Assembly: GCF_036898095.1 (NCBI RefSeq)
Contig: NC_090731.1
Coordinates: forward strand, 143,593,716 to 143,657,715
DNA: 64,000 nucleotides
Reading direction: 5' to 3'
Source: Palaemon carinicauda
Lineage: Eukaryota > Arthropoda > Malacostraca > Decapoda > Palaemonidae
Of the stretch, positions 58,401 to 63,100 are shown piece by piece; the stretch's first letter is position 1, and each line of letters begins with the position of its first letter. The notes below the pieces were generated by a model, which was not told where the DNA came from, made no database searches, and was given only the letters and a program-made list of their open reading frames with translations. The position numbers and the translations under genes were made by a program.

Positions 58401-60150
58401 TAACATTACTGTTGATAGGGCATTCTATAGGGTTTACATTCTCTGGTGCAAAAAAGAACTTACATTTTATAATGACTGAATATAACTCTATCTAAAATAT
58501 TTAAATAAAAGGAAAAAAAGGTAACTGCTAGCCACACGGAAATATTAAATGTGCTTACCTGTATAAGAAAATTAATAGGCCCTGCTCACTAGGCAGTATT
58601 GAGGTTTTCATAAATGTTATTGGAGGCCTTCACAGTCACTTGTTAAAAATTATTTTTTATTTAAAAAGTTTTTCTTTTTATCAGCTTATGGAATTGGCAT
58701 ATATGGTGATACTCATTTGGCCCTGTTAATGTAGGCAATGAAGAAAAGTAGCTACTTTACAGCAAAATTTGCATAGGGGAATATGATCAAACCTTTCCAT
58801 CATATGAATAGGATTGTGATGGTACCATAAGGTTGTGGAATTAGGTCTGTGGTCAAGAAATCATATAATCTCTAAGCTACCACAAGAATACTCATGTCTA
58901 CTACATTTTGACCTATAGGTTATTATATGACTATATCTCGTACGTGTTCTTGATTTTAGAGAATTAATTTTTGCAATAAAGCATCGTCAGCAATGGAAAG
59001 TTGAACAGAAGTCATGTTCTGTCGGCACATGATTTTACTGTAAGTTTTTAGGCTTTTTCCTTCAAAAGAACATAACATGTAGACCAGTCCCGTCAAATTT
59101 GTAGAAAAACATGCTTTTTCATTTTACAGCAGTTGAAATAAGATTTTAATACAGTGTAGGTTCAATAGGTGGTGGCTGTTGTGTAGATGGGGTGTGTGGT
59201 TTGGTTTGGTTTGGTTTGATTTTGCTAAAATCTGTTAATTTGTCATCTAAAAAAATTTACCATTTTAATATCCCCCATATTTTTAGTTTAAGCCTTTTTT
59301 TCTTTAGCTAAAATATTTTAGTGAACAAAGAATTATTCTTATGTTCCAGCCTTTAAGGTACATTATATTTTTTTTCAATCCCATCAAGTACTAGTAATGT
59401 TTTATCTTGATTTTCCAGGCGACACATTTCTAGTGATAGTGCAAGCTCAGATAGATTGGATGGCTGTGTATTGTTAGAGGCAGATGGACTAAGCTCAGCA
59501 GGATCCTCAAACTCTCTCAATTCTTCATGTTCCTCAAATCGCTCTTCCCATCACACTCCTCCTGTATATTTTAAAGCTGGAAAAAGTGGTGATGCAGATG
59601 CATATAATGCCCATTTGACTTGGCCGTATGGAAATTTTTCTGGTGAATTGGACTTTGACGATATGTCTCCTAATCTAAGTCGTGCGTCTTCTGCTTCTTC
59701 AACTAATAAGGGGGCAGCTTTTAGCCGATCCTCTCTAAGAGAAACGGACTCTTTTGGTGCTAGTTGTGATGGGAAGTTATCCCTTAGATCAGGTGCCCTA
59801 CCAGGAGCACACACTCGGACTCAAAGTGGGTCATTAAAGAATGGGGCATCTAATTCGTCCTTGTCAGAATCGGGTAGGCCGTTATCCTGCCCTCGTAGAT
59901 CTCGCAATGGACACAGTGATTCTAGTGGAGATAGTGCAGGTTCTGATAAAGGAAATAAAGAAAATAGTGCTTTAAGGACTAGTCCCATGCCTGTTCCAGT
60001 TCCTCGTGGACAACCAATTCCAAGGCAGCGGCAGGAGTCCGTTAGTTCAGTTGGTAGTTGGCAAATTATATCGGGGACAGGTAGTCTCCGTGGATCTACA
60101 GGCTCGGCCAATGTTGGTTCGGCTAATTCGCGTTGCTCTCACTCTTCAAT
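6639..60150 (+). CDS. MTMR14: Myotubularin-related protein 14 (phosphoinositide 3-phosphatase), gene spanning ten visible exons
   Basis: The protein removes the 3-phosphate of PI(3)P and PI(3,5)P2 on cytosolic membranes. In vertebrates it restrains autophagy and affects muscle calcium handling. Ten exons splice in compatible phases into at least 697 codons; the human protein is about 650 residues. The match covers the N-terminal helix, the region on A-R-F-P-V-P-V-I-L-Y-K-G, the segment F-G-M-Y-V-T-S-S-E-K-V-D-K, the Cys-x5-Arg catalytic loop at residues 374-380, and a Ser-rich C-terminal tail with G-S-W-Q-I-I. The MTMR14 subfamily lacks the PH-GRAM domain typical of other myotubularins, consistent with what is seen. 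The frame is open at the last donor, so the terminal exon lies beyond 64000. Nine introns total about 51 kb and are filled with transposons. Confidence 0.92.
6726..8840. other. MTMR14 intron 1, 5' part, no gene recognised
   Basis: AT-rich intronic sequence. An 81-codon open frame at 7868-8113 and a GC-richer patch at 8130-8560 show no family I recognise. The patch may be a remnant of an old transposon. Confidence 0.4.
8840..10330 (+). mobile_element. Gag-only DIRS remnant (element H)
   Basis: A degraded ORF1 is followed within about 300 bp by an ICR-like segment. The ICR signature lies at about 10136-10175: AGGAACAAGTCACAA followed by TTGTATTTTTCCTAAC. This is the reverse complement of the joined ends seen in A, B, D and E. 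No RT, RNase H or recombinase sequence lies between the Gag fragment and the ICR. The left terminal repeat was not found, so the 5' limit is approximate. Confidence 0.55.
9611..9990 (+). pseudogene. DIRS ORF1 (Gag-like) capsid fragment, element H
   Basis: The frame reads E-A-T-A-M-T-T-M-R-A-A-C-W-I-D-H-W-P-G, a block with L-T-D-P-S-K-K-Q, then a stop at 9845-9847, then A-N-W-V-L-K-R. Element B has the same order (E-A-T-M-M-E-E-M ... W-L-D-W-W ... L-T-D-P-T-N-Q ... A-N-W-V-L-R-R). This is clear homology to the putative capsid region. Frames at 8968-9288 may be its more variable N-terminal part. Confidence 0.65.
10610..12330 (+). pseudogene. DIRS ORF1 (Gag-like), element A
   Basis: Coding similarity runs through three frames in turn, so it is broken by several indels. 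In order it holds a Ser/Asp run (about 10830-10930), a Lys/Arg-rich basic block (K-K-A-K-V-A-K-R-K-S-S-R-K-K), Pro-rich repeats built on S-(L/P)-A-P-S (11120-11400), and a conserved region. That region includes Y-H-D-R-L-D-E-P, Q-Q-K-L-S-L-T-L-P-V-A, E-A-T-M-M-E-D and N-V-A-S-W-L-D-W-W-A. The same conserved blocks occur in element B. Function is inferred as particle or nucleic-acid-binding protein. Confidence 0.7.
12551..14331 (+). pseudogene. DIRS reverse transcriptase-RNase H, element A
   Basis: The RT palm motifs are intact in one frame: L-S-L-D-L-K-D-A-Y-F-Q-I (motif A), L-C-F-G-L-S-T-A-P-Q-V-F (motif B), R-Y-I-D-D-W-L-L (motif C) and Y-L-G-M-V-L-D-S. RNase H begins at L-L-F-T-D-A-S-K and is stopped by TAG at 13628-13630, where element B has Glu. 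Later blocks (C-D-N-T-T-V-V; P-E-R-E-W-F-T-D-L) lie in shifted frames. About six residues are missing between E-S-S-P-G-F-Y-S and A-L-N-K-F. The gene is inactive. Confidence 0.88.
14347..15420 (+). pseudogene. DIRS tyrosine recombinase, element A
   Basis: The N-terminal core-binding domain (R-L-L-R-K-E-G-Y-S through S-I-P-A-I-K-G-V-R-A-A-L-G) ends in TAG at 14620-14622, where element B has Gln. The catalytic half follows: A-S-A-K-R-V-S-E-L (Arg), P-R-P-H-D-I-R-D (His-x-x-Arg). After A-V-G near 15260 the frame shifts and the nucleophile Tyr block is out of frame. A short deletion lies before E-P-L-K-D-I-L-D. Confidence 0.85.
15690..16082 (+). repeat. ICR and right ITR of element A
   Basis: At 15690-15815 the ICR joins the complement of the left end (CTAAGAAAGTAGTTC ... 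GTTGGAAC) to the complement of the right end (AATCACAAATTTT ... TTTTTCCTAACAG). The right ITR (15870-16080) is the complement of the left ITR at 10423-10622. Sense-strand splice-like signals lie here: TTTTTCCTAACAG at 15787 and CGAG/GTAAGT at 16035. Confidence 0.8.
16395..16451 (+). CDS. MTMR14: MTMR14 exon 2
   Basis: Residues 30-48, 57 bp. It has a TTTTCAG acceptor and a GTAAGA donor, phase 0 on both sides. The segment K-C-L-E-L-W-K-L-D-Y aligns with the family motif that directly follows the N-terminal helix, so no exon is missing in the 9.7-kb intron 1. Confidence 0.87.
17002..17275 (+). CDS. MTMR14: MTMR14 exon 3
   Basis: Residues 49 to about 140, phase 0 to 1. It starts V-I-P-N-V-G-G-D-L-C, the conserved family block. 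A Ser/Pro-rich stretch of about 50 residues follows that appears longer than in vertebrates. Reading past the donor GTAAAC meets TAA within 15 bases, which supports the splice. Confidence 0.87.
17463..17610 (+). CDS. MTMR14: MTMR14 exon 4
   Basis: Residues 140-189. The acceptor TTCACTTAACAG at 17462 was chosen because it restores the frame from the phase-1 exon 3. The AG at 17434 would give a stop. It encodes L-R-E-L-I-L-K-A-K-F-A-R-C-R-A-R-F and P-V-I-L-Y-K-G-N-Y-I-S, highly conserved in MTMR14. The donor is GTTAGT, ending in phase 2. Confidence 0.87.
17611..18240. other. MTMR14 intron 4, 5' part, no gene recognised
   Basis: Mostly AT-rich. A GC-richer block from about 18030 to 18230 could be the 5' end of the decayed element that follows. 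I found no diagnostic motif in it. Confidence 0.35.
21295..21490 (+). pseudogene. DIRS ORF1 (Gag-like) capsid fragment, element I
   Basis: The frame reads S-S-R-E-A-M-F-T-L-K-V-V-S-W-L-D-H-W, then L-H-P-D-K-Q-Q-A-M-R-D-V-V-L. It lines up with the E-A-T-x-M ... S-W-L-D-W-W ... D-P-x-x-Q block of elements A and B and with element H. It lacks the downstream N-W-V-L block. Confidence 0.55.
21826..21928 (+). repeat. Dispersed repeat with TTATTA head, copy 2
   Basis: The same order as at 4497-4640: TTATTATTACTATTATTA, TTTGCTAAGCTACA, CTAGTTTGAAAAACAGGAT, GGGCCTCAACA, AATAGCCCAGTGAG. It interrupts the C-terminal part of the element I Gag remnant, so it arrived after that element. Confidence 0.65.
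22420..22455. repeat. Hairpin with 16-bp arms
   Basis: The left arm GATGTCTAGCAACACT (22420-22435) and right arm AGTGTTGCTAGACGTC (22440-22455) are complementary with one mismatch and are separated by CCCG. It lies about 70 bp before the ICR-like end of element I. Confidence 0.85.
22698..22771 (+). repeat. Orphan LINE 3' tail
   Basis: GGCATCAAGGACCTTAGATG-TCAGGATGCCAGAAAAC followed by GAATGAATCAATCAT matches the 3' end of the I-like LINE at 38840-38893 and 39500-39553. It is a severely 5'-truncated insertion of that family, or a short element that borrows its tail. Confidence 0.7.
22921..23029 (+). CDS. MTMR14: MTMR14 exon 5
   Basis: Residues 189-225. It has a TTATTTTAG acceptor and a GTAAGA donor. 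It reads (R)-S-A-T-L-S-G-G-P-E-M-Y-G-R-S-G-L-D-Y and then an acidic run E-E-E-D-L-D-D-E. DIRS element E begins only about 70 bp after the donor. Confidence 0.9.
23340..27990 (+). pseudogene. DIRS ORF1 (Gag-like) with RS-type domain and repeats, element E
   Basis: It starts with M-S-S-I-M-R-K-C as in element F; frameshifts then break the Cys cluster. At about 24036-24315 the plus frame encodes an Arg/Ser-rich domain (R-S-P-S-P-R-R-S-H-R-R-H-R, then S-R-S-S-S-P-S), which resembles SR splicing proteins. A partial second copy lies about 200 bp on. Further blocks are short repeats (24640-25100 and 26560-26850 are related) and a 97-bp tandem array. Near 27730-27930 the capsid-like block appears: P-W-L-D-T-W-S-G, then in another frame M-W-S-N-W-V-L-K-K-K-E. 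Stops and frameshifts throughout make it inactive. Confidence 0.6.
25600..26400 (+). repeat. 97-bp minisatellite, about eight copies
   Basis: The landmark (GGCGATGTCCTCC or close) occurs at about 25628, 25725, 25822, 25912, 26010, 26107, 26204 and 26302, giving spacings of 90-98 bp. A diverged copy lies near 26425. Each unit carries a small inverted repeat (CTCTCGTTCGCGAGAG) and TTACGCCTACGCTTTTTTCC. In one frame the unit gives a repeating peptide with G-D-V-L-L-R-E-D-F-S-L. It lies within the ORF1 of element E. Confidence 0.9.
28060..28745 (+). pseudogene. DIRS tyrosine recombinase remains, element E
   Basis: Segments in changing frames: L-R-R-A-L-R-S-L-R-G-L, then L-K-T-V-F-L-V-P-L-S-S-A-K-R-V-S-E-L-H-G (catalytic Arg), C-P-V-R-A-L-K-K-Y-L-K-R-T, then H-Q-V-R-G-V-A-A-S-L-A (His-x-x-Arg). 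The expected Tyr block follows only as W-S-L-E-T-P-I-Y-I-H. The N-terminal domain is missing, so the RT-side deletion also removed the recombinase start. Indels make it inactive. Confidence 0.75.
29672..31640 (+). pseudogene. DIRS ORF1 (Gag-like) with RS-type domain, element B
   Basis: A 634-codon frame is open from 29672; the true start may be upstream. Residues about 138-180 form an Arg/Ser-rich domain (R-E-R-S-R-S-R-R-S-R-S-R, then S-R-R-R-S-R-S-P-R). The conserved half follows: R-H-H-R-I-E-E-P, K-P-S-L-A-L-P-V-A, E-A-T-M-M-E-E-M, V-A-S-W-L-D-W-W-A and A-N-W-V-L-R-R. Near 31430 a one-base frameshift moves the C-terminus to another frame (M-E-E-I-M-E-K-V-M-K-R-K), which ends at 31640 in a run of C. 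A basic Arg-rich tail lies just beyond in a third frame. Confidence 0.75.
31750..33869 (+). pseudogene. DIRS reverse transcriptase-RNase H, element B
   Basis: The frame starts in G-C-L-R-H-F-W-Q-A-W-K and shifts by one base near 32045, in a G run just before W-R-P-V-I-D-L. After that it is open to 33869. RT motifs: M-S-I-D-L-K-D-A-Y-F-Q-I, C-F-G-L-S-T-A-P-Q-V-F, R-Y-L-D-D-W-L-L. RNase H: L-L-F-T-D-A-S-K-E-G-W, N-V-L-E-M-K-A, M-C-D-N-A-T-V-V, G-K-R-N-V-L-T-D-G-L-S-R. A conserved C-terminal extension follows: D-L-F-A-T-R-L-N, A-P-W-W-P-E-R-E-W-F. Catalytic residues are all present; only the one-base lesion breaks it. Its end overlaps the recombinase gene in another frame. Confidence 0.88.
33619..34640 (+). 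pseudogene. DIRS tyrosine recombinase, element B
   Basis: It starts at M-E-T-I-E-R-L-L-R-K-E-G-Y-S inside the end of the RT frame, overlapping by about 250 bp in the +1 frame, the usual DIRS arrangement. The core-binding domain lacks about eight residues near 33700. The catalytic Arg is in A-K-R-V-G-E-I; a frameshift near 34200 follows. The His-x-x-Arg block (C-C-C-A-T-G-A-C-A-T at about 34443) and the Tyr block (F-T-A-L-Y-L-K-D-C, about 34545) are preserved in sequence but interrupted by stops. Inactive. Confidence 0.85.
34945..35304 (+). repeat. ICR and right ITR of element B
   Basis: The ICR joins the complement of the left end (AGAAAGTAGTTCGAGGTAAG ... TTGGAAC) to the complement of the right end (AAATCACAAATTTTAAG, TTTGTATTTTTCC). 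The acceptor-like CTAACAG present in A and D has been replaced here by CTTCCTTCCCCGAG. The right ITR from about 35090 is the inverted copy of 28828-29025. Confidence 0.8.
35639..38762 (+). CDS. LINE ORF2 fragment: endonuclease end, reverse transcriptase, RNase H, zinc knuckle
   Basis: The open frame extends upstream to 35508, but the first 44 codons are DIRS element E sequence and do not belong to it. From the junction: F-D-W-R-T-L-D-D-W-H-T-S-D-H-A-P-I (end of APE endonuclease), RT motifs P-G-P-D-G-I-P, F-F-D-L-E-K-A-Y-D, G-V-P-Q-G-S-V-L-S, F-V-D-D-L-S-I, then RNase H I-Y-T-D-G-S-K-S, A-E-L-Y-G-I, S-D-A-R-S-V-L-Q-A and W-V-P-A-H-V-G-V-S-G-N-E-K-A-D. Last comes C-E-D-C ... H-L-L-T-E-C-P, a CCHC knuckle common in I and jockey elements. 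The truncated endonuclease means it cannot be autonomous. Confidence 0.88.
35639..38893 (+). mobile_element. I-like non-LTR retrotransposon, 5' truncated, coding frame intact
   Basis: It encodes the end of an APE-type endonuclease, then RT, RNase H and a C-terminal zinc knuckle in one uninterrupted frame ending at 38760. The 3' UTR ends in a TCAA repeat. The insertion site is shown by an 11-13 bp duplication, TCAAAAGAGTCTA, at 35626-35638 and 39552-39564. The 5' end is truncated inside the endonuclease. The lack of stops over more than 1000 codons points to a recent insertion. Presence of RNase H suggests the I superfamily; the exact clade is not settled. Confidence 0.88.
38893..39553 (+). 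mobile_element. Second, truncated copy of the same LINE 3' end, in tandem
   Basis: The sequence from W-V-P-A-H-V-G to the TCAA tail repeats 38234-38893 with only a handful of differences (for example CTACCAAGG to TTACCAAGG and GCTCGAGG to GCTCAAGG). It starts directly in the TCAA tail of the first copy. One target-site duplication flanks the pair. The frame at 38855-39421 is therefore a chimera of the first copy's tail and the second copy's RNase H end. Confidence 0.92.
39600..39972 (+). repeat. ICR and right ITR of element E
   Basis: The ICR at about 39610-39735 joins the complement of E's left end (TAGTAAAGAATGAGGGTTTG ... GTGTGGGAAC) to the complement of its right end (AAATGACAAACTTATAAC ... 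TTTTCCTAACATACAAAC). The right ITR carries GATTGAAGGTAAACAGCAGC and TCGCTAGAATATT, inverted relative to 23150-23240, and ends with GTTAGGAAAAATACAAAC. Confidence 0.82.
40383..40516 (+). CDS. MTMR14: MTMR14 exon 6
   Basis: Residues 226-270, phase 0 to 2. It encodes D-W-Q-L-F-D-K-V-R-A-Q-D-I-R-L-L-K and V-I-V-D-L-M-V-E-K-K-K-V-K-F-G-M. The acceptor is TTCCAG and the donor GTAAGT. The preceding 17.4-kb intron 5 carries the nested DIRS/LINE complex. Confidence 0.92.
40590..41862 (+). mobile_element. Degraded RTE-like LINE fragment
   Basis: RT C-terminal half: V-R-V-G-L-R-Q-G-C-V-M-S-P-W-L-S-N-L (motif B), then L-L-F-A-D-D-T-V-L-V-A-D (motif C), then Y-L-G-P-V-I-A-A-N-G-G and L-Y-E-K-V-I-V-P-I-V-M-Y-E-S. 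Stops interrupt the frame at about 40810, 41038 and 41251. The 3' UTR ends in GATGATGATG near 41858, typical of RTE-type tails. It is 5' truncated and old, in MTMR14 intron 6. The RTE assignment rests on the tail and motif spelling only. Confidence 0.65.
42589..42905. repeat. Decayed dispersed repeat (CTCCGCC...GTGGAGG type)
   Basis: It opens with CCTCCGCCAACAAAGTG and contains GTGAACAACTTCCTGGCCAC and GGTCAAAGTCAAGG. It closes with GGTGGAGGTCTGCACTC, so the ends are partly inverted. I recognise the general form as a repeat family dispersed in many aquatic invertebrates, probably a non-autonomous DNA element. This identification is from memory and should be treated as tentative. Confidence 0.4.
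43874..44096 (+). CDS. MTMR14: MTMR14 exon 7
   Basis: Residues 270-344. It encodes V-T-S-S-E-K-V-D-K, L-P-Y-P-G-C-E-F-F and G-L-Y-F-N-W-N-Q-N-F-V-D-A, all strongly conserved blocks of the phosphatase domain. The acceptor is TTTCCAG, the donor GTAAGT, ending in phase 0. Confidence 0.93.
44097..45695. other. MTMR14 intron 7, no gene or repeat recognised
   Basis: AT-rich unique-looking sequence with no coding similarity. It has the same base composition as the rest of the non-repetitive introns. Confidence 0.5.
45696..45881 (+). CDS. MTMR14: MTMR14 exon 8, catalytic loop
   Basis: Residues 345-406. It contains L-L-I-H-C-I-S-G-W-D-R-T-P-L-F, in which Cys374 is the expected nucleophile and Arg380 binds the phosphate (C-x5-R). 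Both are intact, so the host copy should be active. The acceptor is TTTTTCAG, the donor GTACGT, phase 0 on both sides. Confidence 0.95.
45985..46350 (+). repeat. Possible 5' fragment of a further DIRS-like family
   Basis: A GC-richer block starts TTTTGACGAAGGAAAAAATC and contains GTGTCGCCCAGTGAAATG, like a terminal repeat. It is followed by T-rich leader and an ATG at about 46316 reading M-S-D-I-L-E-I-P-T-P before a stop. The layout (repeat, T-rich leader, short ORF1 start) is like F, E and C. Direct homology to those is not visible, so the class is a guess. Confidence 0.3.
46350..48740. other. MTMR14 intron 8, AT-rich stretch, no gene recognised
   Basis: Open frames at 47746-48219 and on the opposite strand are rich in Lys, Phe and Leu, as expected of AT-rich DNA, and resemble nothing. 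Poly-A and poly-T runs occur (for example about 48430). Confidence 0.5.
48753..49432. repeat. Long CT-rich microsatellite/minisatellite
   Basis: Pure (CT)n occupies about 48753-48817 and about 49345-49432. Between them lie CTTT- and TTTTGC-containing units such as TCTTTCTTTTGCTCTTTC and CCCTTTTTTGCGCTTTCT, repeating every 18-31 bp. Open frames here (Leu/Phe/Ser on one strand, Lys/Arg/Glu on the other) are artefacts of the repeat. The tract is a strand-asymmetric polypyrimidine run of about 680 bp. Confidence 0.95.
49435..50880. other. MTMR14 intron 8, sequence before element C
   Basis: AT-rich, with an A run at about 50158-50175. No coding similarity was seen. Confidence 0.5.
50881..51055 (+). 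repeat. Left inverted terminal repeat of element C
   Basis: It begins TTTTCAATATTTAACTTAGC and includes CGGTGATTATAATAGCTGCA and TGTTGGGC-type sequence (as GTGCCCAACAGCG). It matches the right ITR in inverted orientation to about 51055, where the two diverge. The outermost 22 bases differ between left and right, as is normal for DIRS ITRs. Confidence 0.9.
51259..53699 (+). pseudogene. DIRS ORF1 (Gag-like), element C
   Basis: It starts M-A-D-P-S-Q-V-P-K-F-R-K-C. A Cys cluster (C ... C-S-R ... D-P-H-T-V-C-x2-C-R ... C ... C-x2-C) matches element F. A frameshift between about 51620 and 51640 moves the frame; the second part is open for 678 codons to 53699. It has Pro/Val-rich low-complexity sequence, a conserved half with F-N-F-L-D-W-C-L-G-A, and a basic Gly/Arg/Lys tail (G-R-A-S-S-R-G-G-A-R, then K-Q-G-K-K-K-G-T-K) likely to bind nucleic acid. 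It overlaps the next gene by up to 185 bp. Confidence 0.78.
53515..55762 (+). pseudogene. DIRS reverse transcriptase-RNase H, element C
   Basis: RT motifs: M-V-S-L-D-L-R-D-A-Y-F-H-V, C-F-G-L-S-T-A-P-L-V-F, L-Y-L-D-D-W-L-L, Y-L-G-M-E-I. RNase H: V-L-F-S-D-A-S-D-V-G-W-G, N-C-K-E-L-L-A-V, N-S-D-N-T-T-A-L, N-V-M-A-D-C-L-S-R. All catalytic residues are present. At about 55161-55169 the sequence GAAGGAAGG is a tandem four-base duplication that shifts the frame by one. The conserved C-terminal extension (D-L-F-A-T-S, Y-C-S-P-I-P-D-P, A-P-L-W-P-A-R-E-W-F) continues in the other frame to 55762. The start is uncertain because the N-terminal part overlaps ORF1. Confidence 0.88.
55590..56661 (+). CDS. 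DIRS tyrosine recombinase, element C, apparently intact
   Basis: Core-binding domain from T-I-E-R-L-S-R-A-R-G-F-S, with the R-T-S-T-L-R-V-Y-Q-S-K-W block and S-A-P-T-I-K-G-Y-R-S. Catalytic domain: A-T-A-K-R-V-S-E-L-H (Arg), C-P-V-R-A-L-K-F-Y-L-K-R-T, R-T-H-E-V-R-A-V-A (His-x-x-Arg), then W-R-S-K-S-V-F-A-S-F-Y-L-K-D-V (Tyr). No stop or frameshift is seen, so this is the only recombinase in the window that might be functional. It is in frame with the upstream RT only because of the four-base duplication; normally it overlaps the RT end in another frame. The true start codon is not clear. Confidence 0.85.
57064..57389 (+). repeat. ICR and right ITR of element C
   Basis: At 57064-57150 the ICR holds ATTATAATCACCGGCTAAG (complement of the left end) running into ATGTTATTTTGATAATAAAA and ATATACTTACCCGGTGAT (complement of the right end). 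The right ITR follows to 57389 and ends with CACCGGGTAAGTATATT and an AT-rich terminus. The ICR copy differs from the true right end by only one or two bases. Confidence 0.9.
57427..57569 (+). CDS. MTMR14: MTMR14 exon 9
   Basis: Residues 407-454, ending in phase 2. It encodes Y-D-W-M-A-F-G-H-D-L-Q-D-R-L-N-K-G-E-E-I-F-F-F-C-F and F-I-T-S-D-D-F. The exon starts only about 38 bp after the right end of DIRS element C, so the insertion sits very close to the acceptor ACTTGACAG. Confidence 0.92.
57570..59418. other. MTMR14 intron 9, no gene recognised
   Basis: AT-rich, with a short (TTTGG)n run at about 59198-59218. Two 70-80 codon frames show no similarity. Confidence 0.5.
59419..60150 (+). CDS. 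MTMR14: MTMR14 exon 10, Ser-rich tail
   Basis: Residues 454-697. The exon is very rich in Ser, Gly and Asn and is probably disordered. Its end contains V-G-S-W-Q-I-I-S-G-T-G-S-L, the conserved anchor of the family tail. The donor GTAAGT at 60151 overlaps an in-frame TAA at 60151-60153. An unspliced transcript would end there, but the conserved C-terminal segment of the family is absent, so splicing to a distal exon is more likely. Confidence 0.85.
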
Positions 60151-63100
60151 GTAAGTATGGTCATGAGTTTCTTTGGAAACAAATTGTATGGTTGAATGTT
60201 TGCAAATTAGTACTAACATTTCTGAGCTGTTCTTGTACGACTGCATAAAATCCAGTCTGGGTTTCATTTTCTGAATCTGGTGTTCAGTATCTTTTAGTTA
60301 ACATACACAGTATGCGCTGTTTATGCTCTCGTTTTATATGGATTTATTCTTGAATTTGCATACATAGTTGGCTACATTTGGAGTTTTTCCAGAAATTAAA
60401 GTAGAAAATCCCAAGATTACATCCAAGAAATCAATGGCCATGTCCAGGAAGTGAATATTTTATTAGACTTATATACTGTATATAAAGATGTAAGAAAATA
60501 AAAAAACTAAAAAAGATATTAGTCTAACTATATATTTAGCAGAATTAGAAAGTAGAGAAAATTATATAGAAAAAGCTATAAGAACTACTTTTTAGAATTT
60601 AATATGATATTGTGCCAGTATTTTAATTTCTTTGAAATCCTGCATAAACATAAGGCAATTTAAATTTAGATTGAGAAAAATTGCAATTACAATTTTAGAC
60701 AGATCATAGTTTAATATTTATGAACTAATTTTGATTTTTTAAACTATAAAAAAAATATATTGTGCACAGCACTACTGTACTATTATTGATATTACAAAGA
60801 TTACAGTTGTAAAACTTCAAAATATACAGAGATAGATGAAAAGTGAGTCTGTGAAAGGAAACTGAGGAGGATAAATTTTTCTTAGAAATATGATGAAAAC
60901 TAGTTTATGAGGTTATAACCTTGGGTTAGGTTAAGTTTGTGTTTTAAAGATATTTTGCAAGAATTTTTTGATAATTCAAACTTATCCTAAACTTGAGACT
61001 ACTAACATTTGTAGTGCTGTAGGTTTGCATGAGAAACTTATCCTATGTTTAGCTTCTGGTTTCTAAAGAAAGTTTAGATTAACCACAACATTAGTGAAAA
61101 GCTATTCATAGGCAGCTGAAATCCTAGCCCTTGTGAACATGAAAGATATAATTTGTTGTTGGTTCTAAAATCTAACAGTGTTGTAAGTTCTTCAATTGCA
61201 TCGTTACTAATTTTATTAAATACATAAATATAATTTACCTAACATTTTTTTTTTTTACAAAGGAAACAATTACATTATGGAAGTCTATTAAGCAAAGTGA
61301 TATCTTTTAGTAAAAATCACTGAGAAGACTGAAGAATGTAAACTAAATGTCATGAAGGTGCATCCCCTAACTAATACACAATAGGTATGGACTGTATTTA
61401 AGAATCAGTTAAATTTTGCTGTATTCAAAATTTTGCTGTATTCAAAATTTTAAATACAGTACAGGTATTGAAAAAGATATAAGCAAGCCATTTGATTCTT
61501 AAGTTTTAGATTTTAATTTGTTTTATTTACATGACTCCTTAGTTCTGTGACAATTTGCTTTTGATTTACTGGAACCACCACTGCTGCCAATGGGGAAAAA
61601 ATGTGTATGGTAAAACGCACACTCGCATTTGAGCGGTTAAATACCTATTATGTTTATTTCTTTGCAAACTCCTATTAAAGTGTAGACTAAATCAAATGTT
61701 ACTGGACTGTGCTTATTAAAAGGCTTGGTTGTGTAGCGTACATATTATTGTGTACAAGTTTAACAAATTGCATAACCAGACCAAACTACTAAACAGTACT
61801 AAAACACAACTAACACTCAATCTTATCAGTACTGTACAGTAATTTCCTGAAAGCCATAAAAAGTTATGATGGAAGTGAAGTGTGTGTTTGGGTTTAACAT
61901 GAAACTAGGACTGCAAGTACTTCAGATCACTTAGACCACCGAGTCACATTCAACAAACATTGGTAAATGTTTTCAAAAGGAGAAAACTTTTGTGGGGTAT
62001 AGTTTAATACCTTTATGTATAGTTGGAAATGGGTTAAAAGTAAATGAAGAAGGGGAAATCAGAAAGTACAGTAGTTTTTCTAAAATCATATGGTAACCTT
62101 CATCACTGCCTCCAGAATAGTATTTATGGCACTATGTAGTTTGTAATTTTCTGTAAAGGTGTAGTGTTTAATTTTCAAGAAAAGTTTTCCTAATAACTAC
62201 CATTAGTTGTTGCAGATGAATACTTAAGTAAATATGTTATGTAGTTCATAAACTTTTCAAAGGTTACTTTTTTGTAATCCTAACTTATGAGTGTTGAATA
62301 GGTAATTTACTTACTGCTATTTATATAATTTGTAGGATTTCTTTGAAACATTACAATTTTTCTATAGTCATCCTACCTGGGTATGGTATCTTGGACTTCC
62401 ATGAGAAGAGAAACGGAGATCAGTTGTACAGTATGAAGATAGTTTTCAGTTAGGAAGTAACATTAGTCATAAGTAAGTGGCATAAGCCATGACTGCCATA
62501 ACTAATTCTCTTACTATATGCTGCAATTTTCCACTACTATTTCCATTGTTTCATGATTTGCCGCAGATTTCTTTTTTCAGTAGATTACATTGTCAAATTA
62601 AATTTTGAAAAAGCTTTTTCTATAGCATTACCTGTGGGAAAAGCTTTTTATAAACCATCCCTGATGTTCATATTACTTCTCAGGAAGCTCTGTTTTTTGA
62701 CAGGTACCCTCAAATTACAAAAATATTTCCAATTGTCTTACCTTTCAATATAAACACGTCTGGTAAAGAAATTAGACTGCTGCTATTAAGAGTCCAGAAT
62801 ATTAATTACTTTATAATTTTTTTTTCTTCTGATCTATCTCTCCTTCACTGGCATCCCACCTCCATCAATGTGAGCATCAGGGGAAGTTCATAGAAATGAA
62901 ACAATTTGAATTGTGAATTTTTTTATTGCTATACTCTTACACTGGTGTTCATATACATGCCCACCCTCCACCTGCTGATTTATGATGTCAAGTAATGATA
63001 GGGAATACTTTCAACTTCAAAACTTAATATCAAAGAACCCCTAGCACTTCGTTTTTACCTATTAACTGGCAGTATGTGTCATTACTAAAAGAGGACTTTG

